The notes under the pieces: generated by a model
The model's database searches: none
Seen by the model: only the letters and a program-made list of their open reading frames with translations
What the model was told of the DNA's origin: nothing
Position numbers and translations under genes: made by a program
Source of the DNA: Chryseobacterium formosum
GTDB lineage: Bacteria; Bacteroidota; Bacteroidia; Flavobacteriales; Weeksellaceae
Direction of reading: 5' to 3'
NCBI RefSeq assembly: GCF_026460885.1
Contig: NZ_JAOVZW010000004.1
Span: forward strand, 62,001-126,000
DNA: 64,000 nt
Part shown: piece after piece, positions 1-9,637 of the stretch
Layout: every line of letters starts with the position of its first letter
Numbering within the stretch: position 1 is the stretch's first letter

Positions 1-140
1 CTGCTTTTTTCTTTTGCATTTTTGTAAGCAATTGTACAGTCAATATTTATGGTTACTCCAAAAAATGGTTCTTCAAATTTCGAAAAAAATAGGAAATGTT
101 CTTTTCTTTTCCAATCGTCAAGTTTAATAAGTTTCTTCAT
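1..140 (-). CDS. Chloramphenicol acetyltransferase-like protein (N-terminal 46 residues only)
   Basis: The gene runs off the left edge, so only the N-terminus is visible. It begins MKKLIKLDDWKRKEHFLFF and continues SKFEEPFFGVTINIDCTIAY. The W-x-RKEHF-x-F block followed by a hydrophobic strand and a Thr-Ala-Tyr segment is the characteristic start of trimeric CatA-type chloramphenicol O-acetyltransferases. The catalytic His motif would lie outside the window, so activity cannot be judged. The ATG is at 138-140 on the minus strand. The gene is divergent from the Crp/Fnr gene with 131 bases between them, so the two may share a control region. It could instead be a related acetyltransferase of unknown substrate. 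Confidence 0.75.
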   Translation of the reverse strand, partial: MKKLIKLDDWKRKEHFLFFSKFEEPFFGVTINIDCTIAYKNAKEKS

Positions 141-248
141 AATTTATACATTTATATCGGGAAATAGAATGAAATCAATAGTTTTATTTTTCATTACTAT
201 TGTGTAATTTTCTACCGCAAATTTCACCTTAAATAAAAAATCCCGAAA

Positions 249-260
249 GGACATTTGTCC
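249..260. promoter_or_regulatory. Short palindrome between the divergent CAT and Crp/Fnr genes
   Basis: GGACATTTGTCC is an inverted repeat with 5-base arms (GGACA/TGTCC). It starts 23 bases upstream of the regulator ATG at 272. Its position suggests an operator or a small hairpin in the leader of the regulator mRNA. It is not a classical Fnr (TTGAT-N4-ATCAA) site. The function is inferred from position only. Confidence 0.3.
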
Positions 261-271
261 CGAATAAAAAT

Positions 272-838
272 ATGTTACGAACAAACCATACGTTTTTAGA
301 TTTTATTACCAAACTTTATCTACAGCAGGAGAGAAAAGAAGATGTGATTTTGAAACAATTTTCAAAAGGACAAAAGCTTCTGATTCAAAATAATAACTCA
401 TCCAAAGTTATGTTCATGAAAGAGGGGATTGCAAAGTGTTATTTCAGTGAAGAAAATGATAAAGAATTTATTTTGGAATTTTTAGGAGAAGGTGAAATCA
501 TTGGCGAAATCGAATGCATTAGAAATATTCCTTGTTTATGCAATATCGAAGCAATGACCGATGTTTCGGTGTATGCTTTGTCGATACCATATTTTCAGAG
601 TTTATTAAAAAATAACTTAGAACTAAATGCTTTATTGGTTGATGCTTTTGCTGAGCGAATTGTGAATACTTCGAGCAGAGCATCTTTTCAGCAATTATAT
701 ACTGTTGAGCATAGTTTGCGAAAACTTTTGGATCTGCAGTTTAAACAAGATATTCACCTTTCAAAAGAAGATTTGGCGGCGTATTTGGGAATTTCGGTTA
801 GAAGTTTAAATAGAAGTTTGAAAAATTTAAACGGATAA
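272..838 (+). CDS. Crp/Fnr-family transcriptional regulator
   Basis: The 188-residue protein has an N-terminal cyclic-nucleotide-binding-type beta barrel (about residues 25-115, including KEFILEFLGEGEIIGEIE) and a C-terminal helix-turn-helix (LSKEDLAAYLGISVRSLNRS, about 163-182). The protein stops right after the recognition helix at SLKNLNG, so the wing that usually follows in Crp proteins is very short or missing. There are no cysteines arranged as in Fnr, so an Fe-S sensor is unlikely. It is transcribed away from a chloramphenicol acetyltransferase-like gene and may regulate it or itself. The effector is unknown. Confidence 0.85.
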   Translation: MLRTNHTFLDFITKLYLQQERKEDVILKQFSKGQKLLIQNNNSSKVMFMKEGIAKCYFSEENDKEFILEFLGEGEIIGEIECIRNIPCLCNIEAMTDVSVYALSIPYFQSLLKNNLELNALLVDAFAERIVNTSSRASFQQLYTVEHSLRKLLDLQFKQDIHLSKEDLAAYLGISVRSLNRSLKNLNG

Positions 839-1052
839 ATTTAAAAATGATTGTATACTACAATTAAGCAAGTTTTCCCTAAAATTTTCAACATGAAAGA
901 GCAGGATGCTGTAAATCCTCAAAATCTATATTTTTATAAAAATGAAACGAAATAATAATTTTCTTTATTAAACAGGAGATTATTTTAATTGGTTTTTGAA
1001 TTTTGTAATAAATATTCATTAAAATCAAATCATTTAGCAATAAAATTAAATT

Positions 1053-2432
1053 ATGAAGCGTCAAAACAAATCAAATATCCTATTATCTTTATTTGCTCTT
1101 TTTATTTTTTCTTCAACCATAAAAAGTCAAGATAAATTCCCAGACGGAACAGTAATTCCAAAATGGTTTAAAGAAAACAAACCAACAGACATCAACAAAT
1201 TAGGCAAAAAATACATCCTTACAGAAAATGGTGTGAAGAACGACAGTACAGTTCTTCAGACAAAACAACTTCAGGCAGTCATTGATTTGGCGGCTAAAAA
1301 TGGCGGCGGAGTTATCATTGTACCAAAAGGAACATTTTTAATTAGTTCGGTTTTCTTCAAGCAGGGAACACATTTGTATCTGGAAAACGGAGCAAAATTA
1401 AAAGGAAGCGACGATATCAATGATTTTCCGGTGGTAACGACAAGAATGGAAGGTCAGACCGTGAAATATTTTCCGGCTTTAATCAATGCTGATGGTTTAG
1501 ACGGTTTCACGATTTCAGGAAAAGGAACATTGGATGGAAATGGACTTCGATTCTGGAAATCATTCTGGAAAAGACGCGAATGGAATCCTAAATGTACCAA
1601 TATGGATGAAATGAGACCAAGAATTATCTATGTTTCAAATTCCAAAAATGTTCAGGTGGAAGGAATAACCATTAAAAACTCACCTTTCTGGAGTACACAT
1701 TATTACAAAAGTGATTTTGTGAAATTATTAAATCTGACGATTCTCGCTCCAAAAGAACCTGTAAAAGCACCAAGTACAGATGCTGTTGACATCGATGCTT
1801 GCTCAAATTTTTTAATCAAGAATTGCTATATGTCGGTTAATGACGACGCAATTGCATTGAAAGGAGGAAAAGGTCCAAAATCTGATAAAGACCCGAACAA
1901 CGGTGAAAACAGAAATATTCTTATCGAAGACAACAGTTTCGGATTTTGCCACAGCGTTTTGACTTGCGGAAGCGAATCGATTCACAATTACAATGTGATT
2001 CTTCGCAATTCTAAAGTAAACGATGCATCAAGATTATTACATTTAAAAATGCGTCCGGACACGCCTCAACATTATGAATATTTAACGGTAGATAATATTT
2101 CAGGAAATGTAAAAACCTTCATCTATGTGAAAGGCTGGAATCAGTTTTTTGATTTAAAAGGTGAAGAAAGACCGAGAAAAGGTTTGGCCAACAATATCAC
2201 GATAAAAAATATCGATATCAGTTGTGAAACGGCATTCTCTGTTGAAAAATCTGATTTGTTTGACTTAAAAGATTTCACATTTGAAAACTTCAAAATCAAA
2301 GCTCTGAAACCTGAAATGCAAAACCTGAATCACATTCAGAATTTAAAGCAGAAAAATATCAATGTGACGCAAGTCGCTTCTCTCACGCAATCTTACGACA
2401 AAAAAGACGATTCCGATATTTCTGCTAAATGA
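1053..2432 (+). CDS. Secreted GH28 family glycoside hydrolase (divergent polygalacturonase/rhamnogalacturonidase)
   Basis: This 459-residue protein has a signal peptide (residues 1-25, ending IKSQ) and a parallel beta-helix. The N-terminal segment LAAKNGGGVIIVPKGTFLIS and the later SGKGTLDGNG are standard in GH28. Putative catalytic acids are D246/D248 (VDIDAC) and D264-D265 (NDDAIALKGG). The usual GHG loop is replaced by CHSVLTCGSES, and the RIK motif by HLKMR, so this is not a classical endo-polygalacturonase. Rhamnogalacturonan hydrolase or an exo-acting galacturonidase fits the neighbours better. The stop codon overlaps the next start (ATGA at 2429-2432), which indicates translational coupling with the GH2 gene. 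Confidence 0.85.
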   Translation: MKRQNKSNILLSLFALFIFSSTIKSQDKFPDGTVIPKWFKENKPTDINKLGKKYILTENGVKNDSTVLQTKQLQAVIDLAAKNGGGVIIVPKGTFLISSVFFKQGTHLYLENGAKLKGSDDINDFPVVTTRMEGQTVKYFPALINADGLDGFTISGKGTLDGNGLRFWKSFWKRREWNPKCTNMDEMRPRIIYVSNSKNVQVEGITIKNSPFWSTHYYKSDFVKLLNLTILAPKEPVKAPSTDAVDIDACSNFLIKNCYMSVNDDAIALKGGKGPKSDKDPNNGENRNILIEDNSFGFCHSVLTCGSESIHNYNVILRNSKVNDASRLLHLKMRPDTPQHYEYLTVDNISGNVKTFIYVKGWNQFFDLKGEERPRKGLANNITIKNIDISCETAFSVEKSDLFDLKDFTFENFKIKALKPEMQNLNHIQNLKQKNINVTQVASLTQSYDKKDDSDISAK

Positions 2433-5284
2433 GTTTTTATTCCAAAATATTCGTTCTTTTATGCTTTTGCTCACAGTTTCTGCATTCTCAATCTAAGGAA
2501 ATCCAATTCCTGAGCGGGACAGATTCTGAGCATACGAAAGATTGGGATTTTTGGATAACCGGCGGAAGAAAATCAGGAAGATGGGATAAAATAAAGGTTC
2601 CTTCACAATGGGAACAGCAGGGATTTGGCTCGTACAATTACGGGCGGGATTACGTCACCTACGGCAAAAATTTTAAATTCAATGATGAAGTAGGTCTGTA
2701 CAAACATAAATTTTCAGTTCCGAATTCGTGGAAAGGAAAATCAGTTAACATCGTTTTCGAAGGTTCGATGACCGACACAGAGGTGAAAATCAACGGAAGA
2801 TTGGCGGGAGAAATTCACCAAGGCGCTTTTTACGAATTTAAATATGATATTTCTGATAAGTTAATTTTCGGAAAAGAAAATATTTTAGAAATTAAAGTTT
2901 CCAAAATGTCTGCGGACAAATCAGTCAACAACGCAGAACGTCTGGCTGATTATTGGGTTTTAGGCGGAATTTTCCGTCCGGTTTATTTAGAAGCCAATCC
3001 TAAAGAAAATATTCCATCAACATCCATCGATGCCAAAGCAGACGGAACTTTCCGTTCGAATATTCATTTAAAAGGAATCAATTCTGTCAACAATGTAAAG
3101 GTTGAAATTTTTGATGCTAAAAATAATTTAGTTGGTGAATCTCAAGTGAAAATTCAAAAAGGCGATACTTTAAATCAGATTCAATTTTCGATTAAAAATC
3201 CAAAACTCTGGACGGCCGAAACGCCCAATTTATACAAAGCCAAATTCAGTTTAAATAAAAACAGAAAAAACATTTTCCAATCCGAAGAAAAATTCGGTTT
3301 CAGAACGATTGAAATCAAAAAAGGCGACGGAATTTACGTCAACGGAATCAAAGTCAAAATGAAAGGCATCAACCGTCACGTTTGGTGGCCTGAAACGGGA
3401 AGGGCAGTCAACAAAAACATCGATTTGATGGACGTTCAGCTCATCAAGGAAATGAATATGAATGCCGTTCGGTGTGCTCATTATCCGCCAAACAAATCCT
3501 TTCTGCAAATTTGTGATTCGCTGGGCTTGTATGTTTTGGATGAATTGGCTGGATGGCAAAAGAAATACAGCACTGAAGTTGGGAAAAAGCTCGTGAAAGA
3601 AATGGTTACAAGAGATGCGAACCATCCTTCCGTCATTTTCTGGAGCAACGGAAATGAGGGCGGACATAATTTTGATTTGGATGCGGAATATGCAAAATAC
3701 GACTTATCAAACCGTCCTGTCATCCACGCACATCACAAGCCAAACAACGCTTTCAACGGAATTGACTGCAATCATTACGAAGATTATTACAGCACCAAAA
3801 AAATTCTTGAAGGAGAAAATATTTATATGCCGACCGAGTTTCTGCACGCTCAGGACGACGGCGGTGGTGGAACTTCTCTCGCTAACTACTGGGAACTTCA
3901 CTGGAATTCCAAAAAAGGTGCAGGCGGTTTTCTATGGGCGTTTGCTGATGAAGGTTTGGTGCGAACTGATTTTAATAATCAGCTTGATGTGAATGCGATA
4001 AACGCTCCTGATGGAGTGGTCGGTCCGCATCGTGAAAAAGAAGGAAGTTTTTACGCTATCCGAGAAATTTACAGTCCGTTAAAAATTGATTTAAAAACTT
4101 TGCCGACAGATTTTAATGGAACCATTCCTGTTGAAAACCGATACCATTTTACGAATTTAAATGAATGCAAGTTTGAATGGAAACTGGTCAAATTTAAAAC
4201 ACCATTTTCATCAGAATCCGGATTTGATGTTCTTCAAAATGGAAAAGCAGAATCTCCGAATATTAAACCAACAGAAAAAGGAAATATTAAATTAAATCTT
4301 CCTCAAAACTGGAAACAAAATGAAGCTTTAATGCTGACTGCTACCGATTATTTCGGAAAAGAAATTTATACCTGGACTTGGAAATTGAAGTCTAATGATG
4401 ATATTTCAAAACAGTTTTCAAAATCTTTAATCAAAGAATTTCCTGTTTCAGTGATTGAAAATGATTCATTATTTATTTTAAAATCGGAGGAAAAAGAATT
4501 TTCATTTGGAAAGAAAGACGGATTGTTAAAGTCAATTGTTTTAGATAAAAAAGGCAAAAAAATGAATTTCCGAAACGGACCTGTTTTCGTAAACAGAAAA
4601 ATGGAATTATCGTCCATAAAATCTTTTGCAGAAGGACAGAATCAGGTAATTCAAATTTCTTACAAAGACGGGAAAAAGGCAGTCTGGAAACTGAATCCGA
4701 ACGGAATTTTAGAATTGAATTACGAATATTCGCTTGCCGGAGATTACCAGTTTACAGGCGTAAGTTTTGATTATCCAGAAAATTATGTCATCGGAGCAAA
4801 ATGGCTCGGAAAAGGTCCATATCACGTTTGGAAAAACCGAACTCAGGGACAGACTTACAACGTTTGGCAAAATCTGAAAAACTCTACCCGAACAGGTTTT
4901 TCACCTTGGATTTATCCTGAATTTAAAGGCTATTTCGACGATGTGTCTTGGTTGCAACTGAATATAGCAGAAGGAAAAATAATGGTCGGGACGAAAGAAG
5001 AAAAAATGTTCGTCAGACTTTTCGATTTTTACGGAATTTATGGTGCGGAAGGTTATCCGAAACTGCCGACAGGAAATATCTCTTTCCTTGATGCGATTCC
5101 ACCTTTGGGAACTGCTTTGGCGTTTAATATTAATAATGACACTTCGACTTTAGGCCCGGAAAGTGAACTGAATCATCTGAACGGAACTTTTAAAAGAACT
5201 TTATATTTTTATTTTGGTCTGCCGGATTTGGGTGATGAAAATAAGCAGTTTACAATGCCAAAAGAAAATATTTTAACAGATTAA
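2429..5284 (+). CDS. GH2 family glycoside hydrolase (beta-galactosidase-type)
   Basis: The 951-residue protein has a signal peptide (1-22), a sugar-binding jelly-roll (about 40-190), an immunoglobulin-like domain (about 195-295), a TIM barrel (about 300-570) and a C-terminal small-chain-like beta domain, the layout of LacZ-type GH2 enzymes. The acid/base is in SNGNEGGHN (E410) and the likely nucleophile in MPTEFLHAQ (E470). It probably removes beta-galactosyl side chains from rhamnogalacturonan I, but beta-glucuronidase or arabinosidase activity cannot be excluded. It is translationally coupled to the upstream GH28 gene and only one base from the downstream esterase gene, so the three form a tight operon. 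Confidence 0.9.
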   Translation: MSFYSKIFVLLCFCSQFLHSQSKEIQFLSGTDSEHTKDWDFWITGGRKSGRWDKIKVPSQWEQQGFGSYNYGRDYVTYGKNFKFNDEVGLYKHKFSVPNSWKGKSVNIVFEGSMTDTEVKINGRLAGEIHQGAFYEFKYDISDKLIFGKENILEIKVSKMSADKSVNNAERLADYWVLGGIFRPVYLEANPKENIPSTSIDAKADGTFRSNIHLKGINSVNNVKVEIFDAKNNLVGESQVKIQKGDTLNQIQFSIKNPKLWTAETPNLYKAKFSLNKNRKNIFQSEEKFGFRTIEIKKGDGIYVNGIKVKMKGINRHVWWPETGRAVNKNIDLMDVQLIKEMNMNAVRCAHYPPNKSFLQICDSLGLYVLDELAGWQKKYSTEVGKKLVKEMVTRDANHPSVIFWSNGNEGGHNFDLDAEYAKYDLSNRPVIHAHHKPNNAFNGIDCNHYEDYYSTKKILEGENIYMPTEFLHAQDDGGGGTSLANYWELHWNSKKGAGGFLWAFADEGLVRTDFNNQLDVNAINAPDGVVGPHREKEGSFYAIREIYSPLKIDLKTLPTDFNGTIPVENRYHFTNLNECKFEWKLVKFKTPFSSESGFDVLQNGKAESPNIKPTEKGNIKLNLPQNWKQNEALMLTATDYFGKEIYTWTWKLKSNDDISKQFSKSLIKEFPVSVIENDSLFILKSEEKEFSFGKKDGLLKSIVLDKKGKKMNFRNGPVFVNRKMELSSIKSFAEGQNQVIQISYKDGKKAVWKLNPNGILELNYEYSLAGDYQFTGVSFDYPENYVIGAKWLGKGPYHVWKNRTQGQTYNVWQNLKNSTRTGFSPWIYPEFKGYFDDVSWLQLNIAEGKIMVGTKEEKMFVRLFDFYGIYGAEGYPKLPTGNISFLDAIPPLGTALAFNINNDTSTLGPESELNHLNGTFKRTLYFYFGLPDLGDENKQFTMPKENILTD

Positions 5285-5285
5285 G

Positions 5286-6608
5286 ATGAAGAATTGGATT
5301 TCACTTTTAACCGTCCTTTTCTGCGCAGCGATATTTGCACAGCAACCCACTTTCAAATTTGATTTTGGTGGAAGCAGACTGGAAAAAGGTTTCATTCCAA
5401 TCAATTCGACTTCAAAATTTGATAAAAAAATAGGCTATGGATTTATGAATATTTCTGGTTTGAAATCTGTTGACAACGGCGGAAATGCTTTGAAGGGAGA
5501 TTTTATAACCAGCGACAAACCGTTTTATTTTTCAGTTGCAATTCCTGAAGGAAATTATAATATTACATTAAATCTTGGCGACTCTAAAGGAACATCTGAA
5601 ACAACAGTTCGTGTAGAAAATCGTCGTCTGATGCTCAATGACGTCAAAACTAAAAAGGGCAAAATTCTTGAAAAACAAATCACCGTTCACGTTAAAGACA
5701 GTATTATTAGAAATCAAAACGGCGAAAAAATCGGAATTGTAAAATTAAAACCAAGAGAAACAAAATATTTGCATTGGGACAATTTGTTGACGATTGAATT
5801 TAATGATAAAGCTCCGAAAGTGTGTTCAGTAATTATTCAACCTAACAAAACGGCAAAAACTATTTATTTGACGGGCGATTCAACGGTTGTCGATGCGCAA
5901 TACGAACCGTGGGCTTCTTGGGGACAGATGTTACCGTATTTTTTCGTTCCGAATGAAGTTGTGATTGCCAATTATGCCGAAAGTGGAGAAACTTTAAAAG
6001 CCTTTGAAGACCGCCACCGAATCGATAAAATCTGGAATAAATTAAAACCCGGAGATTATTTGTTTATCCAATTCGGTCACAACGATCAAAAAGCAGGAAA
6101 CAGCACAAAATCCGGTTACCGAAAAAGATTAAAAGAATGGATTCAAAAAGCCAAACAATTGGGAGTAATTCCTGTTTTGGTTACCTCAATGAATCGCAGA
6201 GTTTTTGATGAAAACAATAAAATTGTCAATACTTTAGACGATTTTCCTGATGCGATGCGGGAAATTGCAAAAGAAGAAAAAGTTGATTTAATTGATTTAA
6301 ATGCATTAAGCAAAACCTTATTCGAAGCAATGGAACCTGAATCGGCAAAGAAAGCATTTGTACATTATCCCGCAAACGCTTATCCAAACCAACCCACAGC
6401 TTTGGCAGACGACACGCATTTTAATCCGTACGGAGCTTATGAATTAGCAAAATGTGTTGTAAAATCTATCGTTGACCAAAACTTGCCTTTGAAGAAATAT
6501 ATTTCAAAAAATTATAAAAATTTTAACCCCAATAAACCCGATGATTTAGAAAAATTCCATTGGCCGGAATCTGTTTTTATGGAATCTTTAAAACCTGATG
6601 GAAATTAA
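5286..6608 (+). CDS. Rhamnogalacturonan acetylesterase-like SGNH hydrolase with N-terminal beta-sandwich (CE12 type)
   Basis: The 440-residue protein has a signal peptide (1-18, ending IFAQ), an N-terminal galactose-binding-like beta-sandwich (about 20-185, starting FKFDFGGSRLEKG) and a C-terminal SGNH esterase domain. The nucleophile is S199 in LTGDSTVVD. Block III is QFGHNDQ, and the catalytic D375/H378 lie in ADDTHFNPYGA. CE12 enzymes remove acetyl groups from galacturonic acid in rhamnogalacturonan, which unblocks lyases and hydrolases. It starts one base after the GH2 stop region and is almost certainly co-transcribed. A second shorter CE12-like gene lies at 12640. Confidence 0.88.
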   Translation: MKNWISLLTVLFCAAIFAQQPTFKFDFGGSRLEKGFIPINSTSKFDKKIGYGFMNISGLKSVDNGGNALKGDFITSDKPFYFSVAIPEGNYNITLNLGDSKGTSETTVRVENRRLMLNDVKTKKGKILEKQITVHVKDSIIRNQNGEKIGIVKLKPRETKYLHWDNLLTIEFNDKAPKVCSVIIQPNKTAKTIYLTGDSTVVDAQYEPWASWGQMLPYFFVPNEVVIANYAESGETLKAFEDRHRIDKIWNKLKPGDYLFIQFGHNDQKAGNSTKSGYRKRLKEWIQKAKQLGVIPVLVTSMNRRVFDENNKIVNTLDDFPDAMREIAKEEKVDLIDLNALSKTLFEAMEPESAKKAFVHYPANAYPNQPTALADDTHFNPYGAYELAKCVVKSIVDQNLPLKKYISKNYKNFNPNKPDDLEKFHWPESVFMESLKPDGN

Positions 6609-6683
6609 AAATCTTTGATTTTTTGAACTAATGTGTTCTTCTAAGCAGTCGAATCATTTTCTTAAAATATCCAATATATTAAA

Positions 6684-6710
6684 AAACTTTTGTGCCTTTT
6701 GTGGTTAAAT
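6684..6710 (+). repeat. Intergenic TTTTGTG-type repeat fragment
   Basis: The stretch AACTTTTGTGCCTTTTGTGG then TTAAA resembles the degenerate text at 35213-35240 (CTTTTGTGGCTTTTGCGG then TTAAAT) and the CTTTGCG/CGTCTTTGCG text at 9551-9605. Such short degenerate units are common between flavobacterial genes. Whether they contribute promoter or RNA-level function is unknown. Confidence 0.35.
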
Positions 6711-6724
6711 TTAAAGTTGAAAAA

Positions 6725-9496
6725 ATGAAAATTAAAAATATACTCAAACTAAGCGTTCTCTGTTTTGCTTTCGGAAATCTTTCCGCACAAAATCCGTGGC
6801 CAAAAGCGACGAACACGGCTCAACCGTGGACGCGTTGGTGGTGGATGGGAAGTGCAGTTGACGAAAAAGGTTTGGACAAGCAATTGACAACTCTTTCCAA
6901 AGCAGGTTTCGGGGGAGTTGAAATTGTCCCGATTTACGGTGCAAAAGGTTTTGAGGATAAATACATCAATTATCTTTCTCCGGAATGGATGAAAATGTTG
7001 CAATTCACGACAGATAAAGCTAAAAGTTTGAAAATGGGCGTTGATATGGCAGTGGGAACGGGCTGGCCAATTGGCGGACCGCAAGTTGATGAAAATGATG
7101 CTGCGACGAAGATGATTGTTCAGACTTATGAGATTCAGCCGAATGAAAAATTTTCTGAAAAGATTGTTTTAAAAGACGAAAAACAGAAGAATTTAAAAAC
7201 CACAAAATTGGATGTTGTTACTGCATACAATGAGAAAAATGAAGCGATAGTTTTAACAGATAAAGTAGCTCAGGACGGAACTTTAAACTGGAAACCAACC
7301 TCTGGAAAATGGACAATCTACGCAGTTTTTATCGGTAAAACTTTACAGAAAGTAAAACGTGCCGCTCCGGGTGGCGATGGCTACACTTTAGACCATTTTT
7401 CTCCCGATGCGACGAGGGATTATCTGAAAACTTTTGATAAAACTTTTGGAAATTCAAACTATGGAGTCCGTTCGTTTTTCAATGATAGTTATGAGGTTTA
7501 TGGTGCAGATTGGACGGCCGATTTTAAAGAAGAATATAAGAAAAGAAGAGGTTACGATTTGAGTCAGTACATCAAATATTTGGTGAGTGATGAAGAAAGC
7601 GAATTGGCAGGAAGAATAAAATCCGATTACCGTGAGACAATGAGCGAATTGATTTTACATAATTTCACAGAAAATTTCACAAATTGGGCACATTCTAAAA
7701 ACTCACAAAATACCAATCAGGCACACGGTTCGCCGGGAAATTTATTGGATTTATATGCTGCAGTTGATATTCCTGAATCTGAAACTTTCGGAAGTACAAA
7801 GTTCGATATTCAGGGTTTGAAAAGAAATGTAGAAGACATCAATACAAAGGAAGTTCCCGACATTAATATGTTGAAATTTGCTTCTTCGGCAGCAAATGTT
7901 ACAGGGAAACCTTTGATTTCCAATGAATCTTTTACGTGGCTCACAGAACATTTCAAAACGTCTTGGTCAGAGGTAAAACCTGAAGCTGAACAGATTTTTC
8001 TCTCAGGAATCAATCATATTTTCTATCACGGAACAACGTATACTCCAACTGATGTTCCGTTTCCGGGGTGGTTGTTTTATGCTTCGACGAATTTTGTTCC
8101 AGAGAATTCCTTATGGCCAAACATTAAAGGCTTAAATTCTTACATTGAAAGAACGCAATCTGTTTTGCAAAGCGGAAAATCAGACAACGAAATCCTGATG
8201 TACTGGCCGATTTATGACCAATGGGCGAGTCCGAAAGGGAAAGATATGGCGTTCAAAATTCATAATATTGAAAAGTGGCTGCATCCGACTGTATTTTACG
8301 AAAACCTTGAGAAATTAGGAAAATCAGGGTATTCTCTGGATATGATTTCAGATAAAATGATTGGCGAAGCGAAGTTTGAAAATCAAAACATTCAGGTAAC
8401 GAAAAATGGAGGTTCTTACAAGGTTTTAATTATTCCTCAACTGAATTATTTCTCTGAATCAACCTTAAAAAATATTTTAAACTTAGCTCAAAATGGAGCT
8501 TCGGTGATTTTCCAAAGGGAACCAAAAGACGTTCAGGGATTTTTTGAATTTGAAAAAAGAAGAAATGAATTACAATCTTTATGGACTAAAATTCCTTTTC
8601 AGCAAGACGGAAATTTAAAATCAGCAACATTCGGAAAAGGAAAAATTGTGTTGAGTTCTGATGTTGAAAAAGCTCTAGAATATTTAAAAATTGAAAGAGA
8701 AAAACTGACAGATACAGGATTGAAATTCGTCAGAAGAAAGTTCGATGGCGGAAAATATTATTACATCGTCAATCACACTTCCAAAGAAATCAATCAAAAT
8801 ATTCCTTTGAATTTTATCGGAAAGCAGGTTGCTTTAATGAATTCTGAAAACGGAGATTTCGGACTTGCCGAAACGCAAAATAATTCGGTAAAAGTTCAAT
8901 TGAAATCAGGAGAATCTTTAATTATAAAAGCTTCAGAAACTCCGGATAATTCAATTTCAAAATGGAAATATATTGAAAAAACAGATGCTGCGATTGTTCT
9001 AAATCAACCTTGGCGACTGACTTTCAAAGAAGGTGGCTCCGAACTTCCTAAATCAAAAACTTTAGACAAACTTCAACCGTGGACGAATTTCTCAGAAGAT
9101 GCTTCAACGCAGAGTTTTTCGGGAACTGGAGTGTACACGACTTCATTTAAATTAAATAAAAAAGCCGACGATTTTGTACTGAAATTCGACAAATTGTATG
9201 AAAGTGCAAAAGTCATCATCAACGGTCAGGATGCAGGAATTGTTTGGAGCCTTCCGTTTGAAATCAACGTCGGAAAATATTTGAAAAGAGGAAAAAATAC
9301 CATTCAGATTGAGGTGTCAAACCTGATGGCAAACCGAATCCGTTATATGGACCAGAATAAAATCCAGTGGCGAAATTACAACGAAATTAATTTTGTAAAC
9401 ATCGACTATAAACCGTTCGACGCTTCTAACTGGAAAGTACAACCTTCAGGTTTGGATGGCGAAATTCAATTAATTCCAATTCATTATTCAAAATAA
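6725..9496 (+). CDS. GH106 alpha-L-rhamnosidase
   Basis: The 923-residue secreted enzyme starts at the ATG of MKIKNILKLSVLCFAFGNLSAQ, a clear signal peptide. An upstream in-frame ATG at 6692 would add 11 non-signal residues and is disfavoured. The N-terminal TRWWWMGSAVDEKGL block, the KAGFGGVEIVPIYG strand and a C-terminal jelly-roll with NLMANRIRYMDQ are hallmarks of the GH106 rhamnosidase family. The expected role is release of alpha-L-rhamnose from rhamnogalacturonan oligosaccharides. A 116-base gap separates it from the esterase gene, so it may have its own promoter. Confidence 0.9.
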   Translation: MKIKNILKLSVLCFAFGNLSAQNPWPKATNTAQPWTRWWWMGSAVDEKGLDKQLTTLSKAGFGGVEIVPIYGAKGFEDKYINYLSPEWMKMLQFTTDKAKSLKMGVDMAVGTGWPIGGPQVDENDAATKMIVQTYEIQPNEKFSEKIVLKDEKQKNLKTTKLDVVTAYNEKNEAIVLTDKVAQDGTLNWKPTSGKWTIYAVFIGKTLQKVKRAAPGGDGYTLDHFSPDATRDYLKTFDKTFGNSNYGVRSFFNDSYEVYGADWTADFKEEYKKRRGYDLSQYIKYLVSDEESELAGRIKSDYRETMSELILHNFTENFTNWAHSKNSQNTNQAHGSPGNLLDLYAAVDIPESETFGSTKFDIQGLKRNVEDINTKEVPDINMLKFASSAANVTGKPLISNESFTWLTEHFKTSWSEVKPEAEQIFLSGINHIFYHGTTYTPTDVPFPGWLFYASTNFVPENSLWPNIKGLNSYIERTQSVLQSGKSDNEILMYWPIYDQWASPKGKDMAFKIHNIEKWLHPTVFYENLEKLGKSGYSLDMISDKMIGEAKFENQNIQVTKNGGSYKVLIIPQLNYFSESTLKNILNLAQNGASVIFQREPKDVQGFFEFEKRRNELQSLWTKIPFQQDGNLKSATFGKGKIVLSSDVEKALEYLKIEREKLTDTGLKFVRRKFDGGKYYYIVNHTSKEINQNIPLNFIGKQVALMNSENGDFGLAETQNNSVKVQLKSGESLIIKASETPDNSISKWKYIEKTDAAIVLNQPWRLTFKEGGSELPKSKTLDKLQPWTNFSEDASTQSFSGTGVYTTSFKLNKKADDFVLKFDKLYESAKVIINGQDAGIVWSLPFEINVGKYLKRGKNTIQIEVSNLMANRIRYMDQNKIQWRNYNEINFVNIDYKPFDASNWKVQPSGLDGEIQLIPIHYSK

Positions 9497-9637
9497 ATTA
9501 TAAAAATGAAATATTATTTGTTGAAAAAGTACCAAAATAATTTTATCTAAGATAAAATCTTTGCGCCTTAAAAAAGTATTTTTCTCATTAACTTGCGTCT
9601 TTGCGAAAAACCAACAAATAATTTAAAATAAATAGAT

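Noticed and set aside
3251..3992. Several overlapping open frames of 60-140 residues on both strands inside the GH2 gene
   Set aside because: They are alternative-frame shadows of the GH2 coding sequence with no family features.
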